Positions 12,972 through 29,350 of a stretch of DNA of 64,000 nucleotides are shown here, in pieces. Numbering within the stretch: the first letter of the stretch is position 1; every line of letters starts with the position of its first letter. The position numbers and the translations under genes are program-made. The notes beneath the pieces were generated by a model. That model did no database searches. It saw nothing but the letters and a program-made list of their open reading frames with translations, and had not been told where the DNA came from. This DNA is from Phycomyces nitens (Eukaryota; Mucoromycota; Mucoromycetes; Mucorales; Phycomycetaceae): contig JAHRBC010000001.1 in NCBI GenBank assembly GCA_022702545.1, positions 9,114,001 to 9,178,000 of the forward strand, read 5' to 3'.

Positions 12972-13769
12972 AAAAAATATTATTTCTTTACTCACATTGC
13001 ATTCGTATGTTCTTTTTTTTTCTTCTTTCTTTTTATTAAATAACATTAACCCCAAATCATTGATTTTCATTATTGAAATGTTGTGAAAGGGAAAAACCTC
13101 ATTAAGATGTAGTACACGATTATTACTTCTTTTTTTCTTTTTTGCTAAAGGGAGCTCTTGGAGATAAGATCTTGTAAATGTTTGTATGTGTTGGTTTGAG
13201 GAGGTCATGTATATGCATGCTATTGACTGTCAGGGAATCCTGCCTACATCATGTACATGCAATGGAGATCTGTATGCGTAAAGGAAATCGAAAAGGGTTC
13301 GAGTGTAATGCTGTGTACTTTTCTTTATATAATTGTACCACTTTGCAAAGTAGGATAATAATATTAGTGATAATTTAAACAAGTATGAGATGTTTAATTG
13401 TTTGATTTTTAAAAAAGGTAATTTCTGTAATCAATTTGTTTTGATGGCAGAAAATGTTAATTGTTAAAATCAAATTGCCATAATACATACATATTTATAT
13501 AATTGAAATAATAAAGAAATAAAAATCATATAATTTAGAAAAAGGAGGTTTACATATGATAAAGCAAGAATATATGGATTGAAAGTACATTGTAAAGTAA
13601 TAATTATAATCTGCAAGACTTTTTTTTGGATTTTAGTACATAGTGTTATTTACAAGAGAGCATCGGTCTTAATTGAGAATAAAGGTTGGATAGAATGACG
13701 AGTAATTCGTCTTTGCATGTTGTTAATGGTCAAGAAAGGACTGAATGGTGTTGATTATGGTAGGCATAT
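12972..13769. other. Convergent intergenic region
   Basis: Lies between two genes that converge. It holds poly-T runs at 13010-13035 and 13130-13143 likely to serve 3' ends, and otherwise A/T-rich sequence with no gene seen. Confidence 0.5.
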
Positions 13770-14597
13770 TTAGGCACTGCAGGTTCTCTTTCGCTTCCAT
13801 TCAACGACATTTGATTCGGGAAAGCTGACCATTGAATCGTCGTCGCTTGTCGTGGTTGGATCGCTGTTTCCGATTTCCAGTTCAATCTTGAAGCGTCCTT
13901 TCTGGACAACGCTTGGACGACGTTCGTAAGTTGACTTGTGGCGTAGAGAGGAAATAAAAGGTGTTTCATCGACTGGAAGGGTATAATTGCTCGACTGGAG
14001 ACTTGAATAGGTAGTCTGGCCGCTGGAAATTGATCTCTGGAGAGATATGGTCGAATTAGGGTTCATATTTAGGGATTGGTGCGACTGACAGGTGGCATGC
14101 TGAGGCTCGTATGGAACGTGGCACTTGTCGTCGTGCAATTCGAGTCTCTGTTGATCCGAATCCTGCTGTTGGTTCCAAAAGTCCGAATCCCAGATAGACA
14201 GGTTCCTGGATCGAGTCGGACCAAACCGAACAGCGTGTCTTGAATCTTCCTGGGAGTGCTGTGTGGCAAGGCAGATTTTCTGGTCGGACAAGGAGAAATC
14301 TGGACATCTTCCGGATTGGTAGATTCTTATACCTGTGATATTGGCAAATTGGCTTGCAGTCAAGTCTTCTGAACAGATTCTCTGGTGAATACCGTTGAAT
14401 TGGGCACTCGAGGGTGATCTTCGGAGATATTTTTCGTTTGCAGCAGCATTTGCAGTGACTGAATTGTGAGCCCCATGCTTTTGCTGATTGTTATGCTGAC
14501 GTCGAGTAGGCCATTGGGTTAACCGGGCTAACTTGGTTTGCAACTTTTCGGATACTCCAGAAACACGAGGAAGACTCTCAAGCAAGTTAATGGCCAT
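13770..14597 (-). CDS. Hypothetical Ser/Gln-rich protein with RRPS and KGRFKIELE motifs
   Basis: Not recognised. Start chosen at ATG 14597-14595 (MAINLLESLPRVSG); the open frame runs 30 nt further up without another ATG. One exon gives 275 residues ending at TAA 13772-13770. The chain is low in hydrophobic residues and rich in Ser, Gln, Asn and Arg, so it is probably largely disordered. The C-terminal third is more ordered-looking: a RRPSVVQ site that fits a basophilic kinase, directly followed by KGRFKIELE. RFxI fits the RFxV/I docking motif bound by OSR1/SPAK-type kinases, but short motifs like this arise by chance. The end of the protein is basic (KRKR). Confidence 0.6.
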   Translation of the reverse strand: MAINLLESLPRVSGVSEKLQTKLARLTQWPTRRQHNNQQKHGAHNSVTANAAANEKYLRRSPSSAQFNGIHQRICSEDLTASQFANITGIRIYQSGRCPDFSLSDQKICLATQHSQEDSRHAVRFGPTRSRNLSIWDSDFWNQQQDSDQQRLELHDDKCHVPYEPQHATCQSHQSLNMNPNSTISLQRSISSGQTTYSSLQSSNYTLPVDETPFISSLRHKSTYERRPSVVQKGRFKIELEIGNSDPTTTSDDDSMVSFPESNVVEWKRKRTCSA

Positions 14598-16213
14598 GAT
14601 GGAAAGCGGAAAGAGAAATGATAGCAATAAAGGTGCAATTAAGATGGCCAGGAGCGTTCAATTTCCAGCAGTCTTTCGCAAAGCTTATGTGTATCGATAG
14701 AATGTTTGGATCTTAGGGCGTATAAAAAAAAGTGGAATAGCAAGTCTATCAAAATTTCCAATTTATTTTGTTGTTTTGAAAAAAAATAGAAAATAAATAA
14801 ATAAATATACAAATTGGTCAATTTACACTGAAATATCAGTAATGAAAAATTCGCTTACCAGGCCAGGATGACAAGGAAGTAAGGCGCTTAAGGAAAATAG
14901 AAAAGTATAAGAGAAAGAGAGGCTGGCAGCAAAAAGCAAAAGAAAATGGCGGTTGGTGGTAGATTTATTATGATTTGATTTGATTTATTTGATTTGATAT
15001 GATTTGGGTTGCGGAAATAGCTTACATTCATGGCCGCTTTATTAGCATTTTATTTCTTTTTGCGCCAAAGATTTAATATGAGAGGCCCAACACAACACAA
15101 TCACGATCACATAAATGGTATTATGTCTAAAAGTCAGATGCAGGCAGCTTGAATGCATTCTTGTTTTATATATGAAAACATAATTCACCAAGGGCAAAAT
15201 CACCTCACCATCACCCTTTTTATTCCTATTTATCCTTTATCCTTTATCCTTTTCCCTTTTAATCTACCTCTCTTGATGCTATCCATCACCCCTTCGAGGC
15301 CTTTCTATATTCTGCTTATCATTTGCTTTGAATTCTATTTTGTTTTCAATAAGGCTTTAATGTCAATCATCAATTATACATTCATTTTTTTTGCTGAAAC
15401 CATGCTGGATAATCTTGATTATGTAGCCTCCCCTTTTGCACCATATCGATTGAAAGGCGTATACCAAAGCATTCAATTCAACAGCACCTTGAGCATCTGA
15501 TAAACTCAACACAAACACCCCATATTTATTCCCTTTATTTTATTTTATTTTTGTATTCTTGTCACAGAGTTTTTATACTTTTTTTTAAAATAATAATAAT
15601 AATAATTAATCCATGTAGGCTAATATCGGGCAATAAAAGTATTGCGTTCGGAGAAATATTGTTGAGAGCGGAGAAAACTTGTTGCGTTTAGACAAAGACA
15701 TTTGCGCTCAAGAGTGCTGCCACATACAAGAAAAAAGAAAAAGATTATATATATCATCGTCATAATTATTCAAACAGTTCAATTGGCAATACTTGAAAAT
15801 CTCCTAGGTGAATATTACCTGACTGTGTTTTATATCATGCCTTTGAGTTGCATGGCTGTCAAGTTGCCTAGACTATTGTCATTTTTTTTATTAGATGCTA
15901 TATTTTACCGAGGCCATAATTGAATTCAAATAGCCTTATATTCACTGATTATAATTCCAATTAAACATAAATCCAGCATCCAATCATTAAATACACATTA
16001 TATGTGTGTAACTGGTCAAGATAGAACTATGCCTATAAGAATATCGCCCATAATTATTATTATGCCTGTTGAAAGTTATAAGCATATATCCGCCTCCATG
16101 TCTATTTATAATTGATGTCTTGTGCTTATTGGACAGACAATTGTATTCAATTCAATGTCTTGACGATAGCCAAAATACATTTTCACAGGTTGAATAGAAA
16201 TTGACATTAGTGG
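14598..16213. other. A/T-rich intergenic region
   Basis: No firm gene. A plus-strand frame ending at 15500 closes with a protein-like stretch (MLDNLDYVASPFAPY...) but lacks exons to join. About 15640-15715 has an imperfect repeat of ttgcgttcggagaaa-like units. A pyrimidine/TCCTTTA tract lies at 15228-15262. Confidence 0.4.
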
Positions 16214-16324
16214 TCACACAAGGGCATCTCGGACTTCTCCGTTGTCGGACAAGACATATTCTTCTGGGTCGTGGGGGGCCACTTTGATATCCAAAGGACG
16301 GGTACTCTTTGTTAATTCCAGGAA
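16214..16324 (-). CDS. Orphan C-terminal exon or gene fragment, unrecognised
   Basis: The minus-strand frame from 16324 to TGA 16216-16214 encodes a very protein-like tail: LELTKSTRPLDIKVAPHDPE, then EYVLSDNGEVRDALV and stop. Codon choice and composition stand out against the flanking A/T-rich DNA. The best 5' limit is an acceptor-like AAAG at 16307 (31 codons) or the in-frame TGA just above 16324. Possible upstream coding bits with consensus donors occur at about 16425-16395 and 16555-16533, but I could not join them to an ATG. It could be the last exon of a small gene or a fragment. I do not recognise the family. Confidence 0.4.
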   Translation of the reverse strand, partial: FLELTKSTRPLDIKVAPHDPEEYVLSDNGEVRDALV

Positions 16325-17015
16325 TCAAGGAATATAAAACGGCTAGCTAAAGATGTAATGGAATTGGAATACAGCCAAAGAGGTGCAATTAAGAAAGAGA
16401 CCCACTTGACAGTACGGATACGAGGGTTTCTGTTTCTGTTTCTGTTGTTGTTGTTGTTTCACTAGAAGGTAATATGCTATGCATAAATAAATACTAAAAA
16501 ATAAAATAAGAAAATAGAATAGAATAGGGCACCTTGTTCCCTTTGGACGTCTCAAGATATATATATATATATATATATATAAGTAGCTAGTTGTTTAAAG
16601 TGTATTTTGCTGATGAATCTGTAAGCCCTTGCCATTTACAACATCCCCTTGTTTCTTTTTTTTTATGCCATCGTATATTCCCCTTTATTAGATACATACA
16701 TACATCCATGTATACATACATACATGTATACATGGATGTCTGTTTCTTCGTCTTTTTATTTTGTTTGGTTTCCCCCATAATTTTATTTGGATAAGGGCGT
16801 CATCAATTACACTTTTTGGCAGTCAGGTCAAACCATCCCAAACACACACACACACACACATCCATCTTACCCTTTATATACATATAGTCAAACCATATCT
16901 ATCTATACACCAAACGTATACGTTTTCCTTTCTTTCTTTTTTCTTCTTCTCCTTGATTGCACTTTATAAATCTTGTTCATTAACCTGATCCTAAAACTGA
17001 CTTTACAAGTCCACA
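16325..17015. other. Intergenic/5' region of the deubiquitinase gene with microsatellites
   Basis: Contains (AT)n at 16557-16580, ATAC/TACA-rich DNA at 16691-16735 and (CA)n at 16841-16860. Pyrimidine-rich sequence at 16927-16955 precedes the deubiquitinase start and may be part of its promoter or leader. Confidence 0.5.
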
Positions 17016-21735
<4,720 letters not shown>

Positions 21736-22367
21736 ACCAGTGAACCAAATAACTAACTAACTGATCAATACTTGTACGAAAAAAAAATGCGGCTATTTTT
21801 TATTTTTATTTTTATTTTTATTTTTAATATCTTCTATTGCTCTCTTTCCTGATACAAGTGTCCTTTTGTGAAATGACAATTGTCTGTATAAAAGATGGTT
21901 TCTTGTATAAAGAAAGCTAATAACAATTATCTTCAAAGTGCATTTTTCAAACCATTTATCCAATTTCAAATCGAATTCGTATTTTAATCATGATTTGGTC
22001 TAATAAAAAAAAAGACTTGGCAATACCATTTAATTGAGATTGCCAAAAATAAAAAGAATTGACATTGATTCAAGGCAGCTTTGGAGATCTTTGGACTGGT
22101 GTGGCTTTAGACGACTGTGTATGTTTTTCCTAGTATTCAATCGTTGGCTATTGTCTTATGTACATGTATGTTGAGCCTTTATTTGAATATTTATAGCATA
22201 TTAGACCAGATTTTATTTTGTAAAGTCTAATACGAAATTTCATAATGTGCATAAATCTCAAGAGATCGATACTTTTAAGGAGACTAATGAATCACAAGTT
22301 TCAATATCGTATCCACGTATATGGATATGGAATCTGGATATACATTTAATGGCCTTGTATTTAATAT
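21736..22367. other. Convergent intergenic region
   Basis: Follows the deubiquitinase stop. A (TTTTA)n-like tract lies at 21798-21824. No gene seen. Confidence 0.5.
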
Positions 22368-22799
22368 TTAATTACTTTCAGTGTTTATAGTCTTGTTCAT
22401 GAGCTTGCCCATGGCCTTTGTTCTACTCCTAAGTACTCTAGATGTCATGGAATTGTATTTATCGACCAATTTAACATCCTTTTTTGGCTTGAATCTCGTT
22501 TTCTGGATTGTACTTTCTCCTAAAGAAATGCAACGAGGGGCCGTTTTACAGGTTTTCGTGCTTTCTGAGGTAGACAAGATCTGAACATGTGTGAGACTAG
22601 GTGTGGGATTGTCGGCTTTGGAGAGAGAATTAGTATTCTGTTGAGAGGACTTCAAAGGGCACACAATGATCTTTGGATCAGTGGCATTGTTCAGGGCAGC
22701 ATTCAACTCGTCTTTGACATGACAAGACTTATAAGCAATATTTCCTTTCAAGGCTATGGGTAGTCTTGCAATGAGCGTGGCCTTTCTGTGAGGGTGCAT
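22368..22799 (-). CDS. Small basic hypothetical protein
   Basis: Not recognised. ATG 22799-22797 opens MHPHRKATLIARLPIAL and the frame closes at 22368 after 143 residues. The product is rich in Lys, Ser, Thr and Asn, and its C-terminal third is strongly basic (KTRFKPKKDVKL, SRVLRSRTKAMGKLMNK), which could suit nuclear or nucleic-acid contact. A consensus donor (GTAAGTTTGAG, read down from 22998) and an acceptor ending ATCAG just before the ATG suggest a spliced 5' leader reaching about 23090, where a TATAAA-like run occurs. No known domain is visible. Confidence 0.5.
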   Translation of the reverse strand: MHPHRKATLIARLPIALKGNIAYKSCHVKDELNAALNNATDPKIIVCPLKSSQQNTNSLSKADNPTPSLTHVQILSTSESTKTCKTAPRCISLGESTIQKTRFKPKKDVKLVDKYNSMTSRVLRSRTKAMGKLMNKTINTESN

Positions 22800-25400
22800 G
22801 TCTGATGTACTCTTTTTTTTTTTGAAAAAAGAAATAGAGAAAGTTAGTATTTGATTGTATGGTTTCACTATAGAATCTCTAAATAAAATAGTACGCGCAA
22901 ATATTAAGAAATAGAATATATATATATAAAAACACGTAAGATACACTTCTTTTTAGAGCATGAGTAAAAAGATGAGAATATCATGGACTCAAACTTACTT
23001 GAAACAGGGATCTCTACGGAGAAGAAAGCGAGGGAGAAACGAAGCTGGAGCTGATACCTATGAGCTTGGACTTGACATTTATAGTTTGTTTTCGGTCAAC
23101 ATGATAGGACTGTGACCTGTTCGCTCATTCATCTTGTGACAGGAGTTATTCTCTCTTACATGTGTATATAAAGAAAGTATAAAATGTGATATCAAATTAG
23201 GAGACAATTGGTCAGAGAACAAAGTATGCTTACTTGGATGCTCGATCCTGGAGGTCTATTGTCTGCAGTATGTATTGTCATATTACTATTGTATAATACT
23301 GGTTTTTTAGAGGGATTATATTGTGGAGAAACAATAGTTATTAGGAAAGAATGTTGTGCGATCCATATATTACAAAGCCAAGTACAAAATATATTTTAAT
23401 ATTCTGTTTTTAATATACTGCTTTAAATTAATTATATATATTTATATTTTTATATATATTTATATATATATATATATTTCATTTGTTTAAATGTAGATTT
23501 GAGCAGGCATCTTGTTGACTAATTCTCAAGGGTCTAATAAAGTTTTGTTGATGTACGATTACATGGAAATTTGCGAAAATTTATTTAAATTGCTGCAAAT
23601 TTCCTTGTTATATGCAGACTTGCGATAAATCACACATGGTACTGATCCAACTCTCTTGTTTAGTCTTACCAATGATGGTATTCCCAAGAGATCTTGAGAA
23701 ACCAAAATTATACATTTAATCATGCGTGCCAAAGACACCACATCAATATTATTGAATACCCTTTTCTTCTTCTTGTCATCACACAAGAGATCCAATTCAA
23801 TCGTATTATGCTAGTCATCAAAGTTATAGCCTTGACTGGTCAGAATTACTTGTCTGTACAGATATTCTATAGTTGGCGATGTACTGTTTTGTGCTTTAGT
23901 CCTTAAATACAATCACAAAGCCTAGTGTCATGGTGGAATGGTTTGTACATGATCTAATTAAAAGACCATCATTTGAGGTCCCAAGGTTCTAATAGGAGGA
24001 TTAATATCAGCATTAGAGCTATTTTTTTCTTAATAATGTCTTGCTGGCCCAACTCTGAGCATCAGGCTCATAGGAAGATTCCAAGACCTACTCACCGATA
24101 TTGGATATATTAATGAAAATGCAGGACCCCTTTGAGTACTTTTCTTTTTTTTTTTTTACAAAAAAAAAGAAGTCGGAAAGCATCTTGCATACTCTTTTTG
24201 TTAATAATAATATTCTATACATTTAACCGTTGCCCTCATGGCAAAATACTATTGCATTTAATGAGAATGGCGATTTTTCTTTAGACAGTGTACAACTACT
24301 TTTAGCTGTTTTATACAAACATATTCAATATCATCAATAGAATACAGGGATGGTTTATGCTGGAATATGTTCTTCTTGTCTAGGAGATGTTAATAAGAAA
24401 ATAGTTTATCAAATACACTCAAGAGCCTCCTTGTTCTCCTTGTTTTATAATTTTAGATTTGAAAAACACCATGTAAAAGGTTCCTTGACGGTATTTAACA
24501 TGAAAGTATTACACATCCTTCTTGTGCTCTCCGCCTATTATACCATTCATTTGTTTGAAATATCCTTTGGTTATTAAATTAATAAATGCCTTGGAGTTCA
24601 AAGTACTGGCTACTTTAGAGTACCGAAATAAAACTATAAATAAACTTTTGAAGTAGAGTGAATTTTGTTTTTCAAGTATTTACTGGTTTAAATACCACGT
24701 TTTAAGAATATACCATCTGACTAGAGATCTAGACATAAGAACTAATGGCAAATGTATTGTACATATTCTCAACACACTCCATAATTTTGTATAGAGACTT
24801 TTTTTTCAATATATATATTAATCGACTAGTCCTCATGTCCACCATGGAGTATGTGGAACCAGCCATGCTCCTAAAATTTAATAGAAAACATATTGGCAGG
24901 CCAAGTACAGATTTTATAGATAGATTGACTATTATGAAATTAATCTAGTGGTCTAGTAAATGAAAACTAGCAAAAGACATTCTACATCTATTTTTAAATA
25001 CCAAAAAGATTGTTATAAAGACATTTATCTTGTCAGGGTTTAGTACTTTTGGAGACATATAATGCGAGTTACTCGAATAAAATAAAGGGTTTGTTCAAAA
25101 AATATTCAAACAAATCTTGAATATCACAAGGTCTACAGAGTAAAGCTCCAATATAGAAATTGTACATGTTCTTTTGCAACCTGTTCTTCTTCTCTTGTTT
25201 TATCAATACTTTTTTTTTGTTTAAAAAAAATCTTGATAAAAATAATGGAAACTTTATGCATAGCACTGCCAACAATACATGTATCAAAAGCGAGTTTGAT
25301 CCCAAATTAAAAAGAAGAAAAAAGGGCATCGACATTCTTCTTTGCGCGTTTAGATTGCTCAGTCTATACGCTTAAGGTTGAGTGGGGTATATTTATATTA
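22800..25400. other. A/T-rich gene-poor DNA
   Basis: Leader of the small gene on the left; otherwise no convincing coding frame in 2.3 kb. Simple-sequence AT tracts occur at about 23432-23477, and a poly-T/poly-A pair (24146-24169) could fold as a hairpin. Several frames of 60-90 codons here have A/T-driven composition and are not supported. Confidence 0.45.
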
Positions 25401-28400
25401 TTAACTATGGCGTGGGTTGATAGCATTCCATAATTTGCCATATACTGATAATGATGTGCTTGTTTTACGAGAGTTCATTAATTGTTCTTTTGTTGTTGCC
25501 GAGTCATTTTCATCTGGATTCATACTGGCGTTCAAGCACATTGATGACAATGACTTTCTCTTTGAAAAGTCTGGCTCGCTTGTTGGCTGAATCTGAGCTT
25601 GCACTGGCAATGAAGGCGAAGTAGTCATTCTTCTTGGTTTAATCTCGGCCACCGAGGTTGGAATATCTTGAGAAAGGCATTTGGCCCGAGTATCTTCTAA
25701 AGTGAGCTCATAGGCCTGAAGACTGCCCAAGAAGAAGTTGTTCTTCATATCTTCACCTTGGCCCATGTCTTGACTGTCAGAATATCCATCGAATGGAACA
25801 CTCTGACTTGACAACGGATGGGTCTGATAGAATCCAGTCTTGTCTTTACTGTTAATCTTGGCTGGGTGGATATCAAAAGAATCGTCGGGATTGTGAGAGA
25901 GAGACTGGGTCCTATTGTCAAATAGGAGGTATGATATATGCACCCTTAGCGATGCATTTTCTTGGGTGGCTGCTTGCAATTTATATTCTGTAGCAAACTT
26001 TTCGTCTTTCAGGGAATCCATGTCGCATTGGAGGGTGATTAATCTTTCCATGAGTGCGATTTGGCTTTCATTGACCATCTCAAGTTTTGACTGGACATCT
26101 TCTAGTTCGTGCGTTACTTTCTCGACTTGCTGGTTGAGCTCAAAGTTCTCGACCTTGATTCTAACGAGTTCCTTTCTTACGGCTTCGTTTTCATCTAAAC
26201 AGTCAACTTGAAAGGCGTTTTGTTTATTTGAAATCTCATTCATCGGAATTTTCCAGCAAGAAGATACGGGAGAGTAACATATGCTTTCAGGACGAATCGA
26301 TGAGTGGTCCTGGGGTTCGTATGAAAACGTATCCTCGTCATTGAGGTAGCTGATCGTACTAGTGCTTTCTCCGTCACCCAACGTAATGCTGCCCAGCTGA
26401 GACATATTCCCATCATTGATTTTTATCTGCAGAGGATTAGAAAGGAAGCTAGGAGATAAACTTGTATGAGAATCGGCTGATTCGGTATCTCTGTCAGACG
26501 TCTTTTTGGATTGACTAGAGTTGTAACGTCTTTCCATCTCAATCATCGTCATCTTTAGGGCATCTCTTTCACTTTCGACATCCTGCTTATCCATTTTAAG
26601 TTCCATCATGGCTTCGAGTGTGGACTTGTGCTCTCTGCTCAACTGCTCAAATGCATGCTCCAATTTTGCATACGAGCTACTATCTGGAAGAGTAGAATGA
26701 TCAAAGGTACAGGCTGCTACTTTGGATGGTACACCAAGTATGTTGGGGCGTGGCAGATCCGAAAGAGAATCGACTGTGGGTATTGTGTCTGTAGACGAGA
26801 ACTTTCTCAAAGAACTAAAGCTCATCCGCATCTTTCTATCGCCCATATACTCATCATCACTCTTTCGTGAGATTGATGACATTGTGATTGAAGATGTGAT
26901 GCCAGGCCCAGATTCCTTTCCATGAGAAGTCCATCGTTTCTTTATGTAGCTATTCGTGCTCGTCGATCGTTGCATATTCAAAGGAGGTGGGTGTTTATCG
27001 CTGTTCTTTGGAGGAGGCTTTATACTCAATCTTCGCCAGAATCCAGTACGTTTTGCGAGTGCTTGGTTTGGAATCTTTCTATTCTGATCTCCCTGGTTGT
27101 ACTTTTTGGTCAGGACATCTAGTTTCTCGCGTGTGATGGCTCCAGATAAAGACATTGCGTCTTGAATGACTGCACAGAAATCTTCGCCATATGGCTTGCA
27201 CAACTTGCGCGAGGTGACAATGTCCAGTAGGTTCTCAAACTCATCCTCGGCAAGGATGTTTTCTTGAGAACGTTTTAGCATTGCAATTGCTATCCGCATA
27301 ATGGTCTCAGCCGCTCCTTCAGCAAATACAATGTCGTATATACGAGTAACAAGATCCATTGGAAATGCATAGGCAAATAAGGTGAGAAACCACTGGGAAG
27401 CATACATGGCAGCATGCACAGAATGAGTATCCATATGGGCAGCTACTTTGGGTAGCAATTCTGAAAGTAAGCTTGAGAATTGATAAAGTCTCAGCTGTAG
27501 CCCTTCCATATTGTGTGTAAACATTGTGCGCATTTCATAAGTCTCCATAAGCCTTGACATTATGAGCAGTTATATAAGTGTATGGACTTTAGGGGGGGTC
27601 TAGATACCGTTCTCTTACCTCACAAAGACACAGAATGCCTTTTCTTCTTCCATCTACACAACAACAATTGGGTGTCAATTGCCAAACAAAAAAAAGGGGA
27701 GGGGGAGAGGGGACATGAAGATGTAGATTATACTTGCGTTCATCAAGAGTGGCCCAACCAAAAAAGCGAGACCCTGGCAATACCCAACATCGGCATCGTA
27801 AAGACTATAGGCTTCCAAGATACGTCTCATGGATATCTGTCCTGGACCATCTTCTTGCTTAAACATTTCGATCCTAGGAAATGTGCGAGCCAGGTCTCGT
27901 TTGATGATTCGTTCCTGGGGTGATTTTTCAGAGCAAAGCTGGCCATAGACAGTTTCTAGATATAATGACCCTGATTTACACATTGCCTGCCATATCAGAC
28001 CTCTCACTTTGGTAGGAATCCCGGCCTTGAGCTTAACTGCCAGGATATGGGGCAATCTGGTAGCAACCCGGTCAAAGTCTTGGATGATTGCTTCCCAGAG
28101 ATCCCAATCAATCTCCTCGTTTGTCTGGTCGTCTTTCTCGGGAGCAGTGGGTATAGATGATGGTTCGGTGGTATTGATGAGAGGGAATCCAGTAGAAGTT
28201 GTGCTTGATGGTCCGAGATTGTCTGTCACAAGGCGTTGGACTGTGGAAAAGTGAGCGCGAAGTTGGTTTGATTGGATGCATATTGATTTAGGGTCTCCTT
28301 CCAAGAGGGTGTTCTGGCGTTCGATCTGGGCCAAGATAAAGCTAATTGAATCCTTTAATGACGACAAACAATAGGCAGTGTGTCAATTGGTGCTGTTTGC

Positions 28401-29011
28401 TCTGGACAGGATAACATACATAAACAAGCATGCATTTCCCAAAGTGATAATACCTGTGGTGATATGCTCTCGTTCTTTACTTGCAAGCGACAAAACAGAC
28501 CGTCTGTTGCCTGTTCATTTTCATCCACTAGACCATGGTCAGTAAGAAGCCGCAATGAAGAGATCGTTCTGGACAGCCCGGGTCGTTGCCTCGTCCAGAC
28601 TTCTCCTCTCTTGTCTGGAAGAGAGTCCAAGACGATCGAGTCTGACAATTGACGACTCTTTTTATACAGAATGGCCTGTGTTTCAATTTCTGAGCAGGAC
28701 TCCGCCATTGGGCTGACGAAACTGTCGAGACTGTCATTTAGACACTTTGATTGTCCATTGCAATTGATCAGAGGGCAATCGTTGTAGGTACTGCTTGAAC
28801 TAAATACCCCGCTGCTATTCCTACTGCTTCTACAAGAGATCGACTGGGGAGATTCGGTACATGGAGACGCGACATTGTTCTCAAAAGAGATTGGGTCCAT
28901 TGCATTGTTGTACGGACTGGGAGCTAAATAGTCTGGATGAATAGAAGCTTGATCTTCATTGTGAGGTATATTTATGCCGGCAGAATAAGCATTTAGGGGA
29001 TGGTGAATCAT
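25401..29011 (-). CDS. TBC-domain Rab GTPase-activating protein, Gyp5/EVI5-like
   Basis: Accelerates GTP hydrolysis on Rab GTPases in membrane traffic. Four exons (29011-28454, 28352-27738, 27653-27619, 27552-25401) join in phase to 1,119 residues. A Ser-rich N-terminus of about 290 residues precedes the TBC domain: KAGIPTKVRGLIWQ, the Arg-finger motif IIKRDLARTFP (Asp339, Arg342), then YCQG (residues 377-380) with the Gln finger, MEEEKAFCVFVRLMETY and FLTLFAYAFPMDLVTRIYD. After it come a Ser-rich linker and a coiled coil (FEQLSREHKSTLEAMMELKM and later heptads), the layout of Gyp5/EVI5. The 35-nt third exon supplies the conserved EEEKAFCV block. The intron before it (27737-27654) must start GCAAGT to keep the frame, so it is a GC-AG intron. 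Confidence 0.9.
27654..27737 (-). other. GC-AG intron in the RabGAP gene
   Basis: Exon 2 ends ...CTCTTGATGAAC and the intron begins GCAAGTATAATC, ending TTGTGTAG before ATGGAAGAAG. Using the GT two bases later shifts the frame and destroys the conserved TBC block; the GC donor keeps it exactly. GCAAGT is the usual consensus of GC donors. Confidence 0.8.
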
Positions 29012-29350
29012 CCTTTACAAGAGAAATATTGTTTCAAATTGTTTCTGGAAGAAAGAACAATAGATTGAAAACAAGAAAGTATAGAAAGGTGATGAGAATT
29101 GACCGACAAAGGAGGCCAGAGTATGCAAGGGGTTATGGCCAGAAAGAACTAAAAGGGGAAAGAGATGGTGTAGGCCAAGGGGGTGACGGACTGGATCGGA
29201 GGTGTCAAGGAACATACCAGGCAACATCGCCAACCAAATGACGCTTCTTCTGTTTTTATCACTTTATGTTGTAGGAATGCATTTTTGTATTCTCTATTTA
29301 TTGAGTAGATAATATGGACATAATATAATGAGATACGGCAAGGTGGACTA

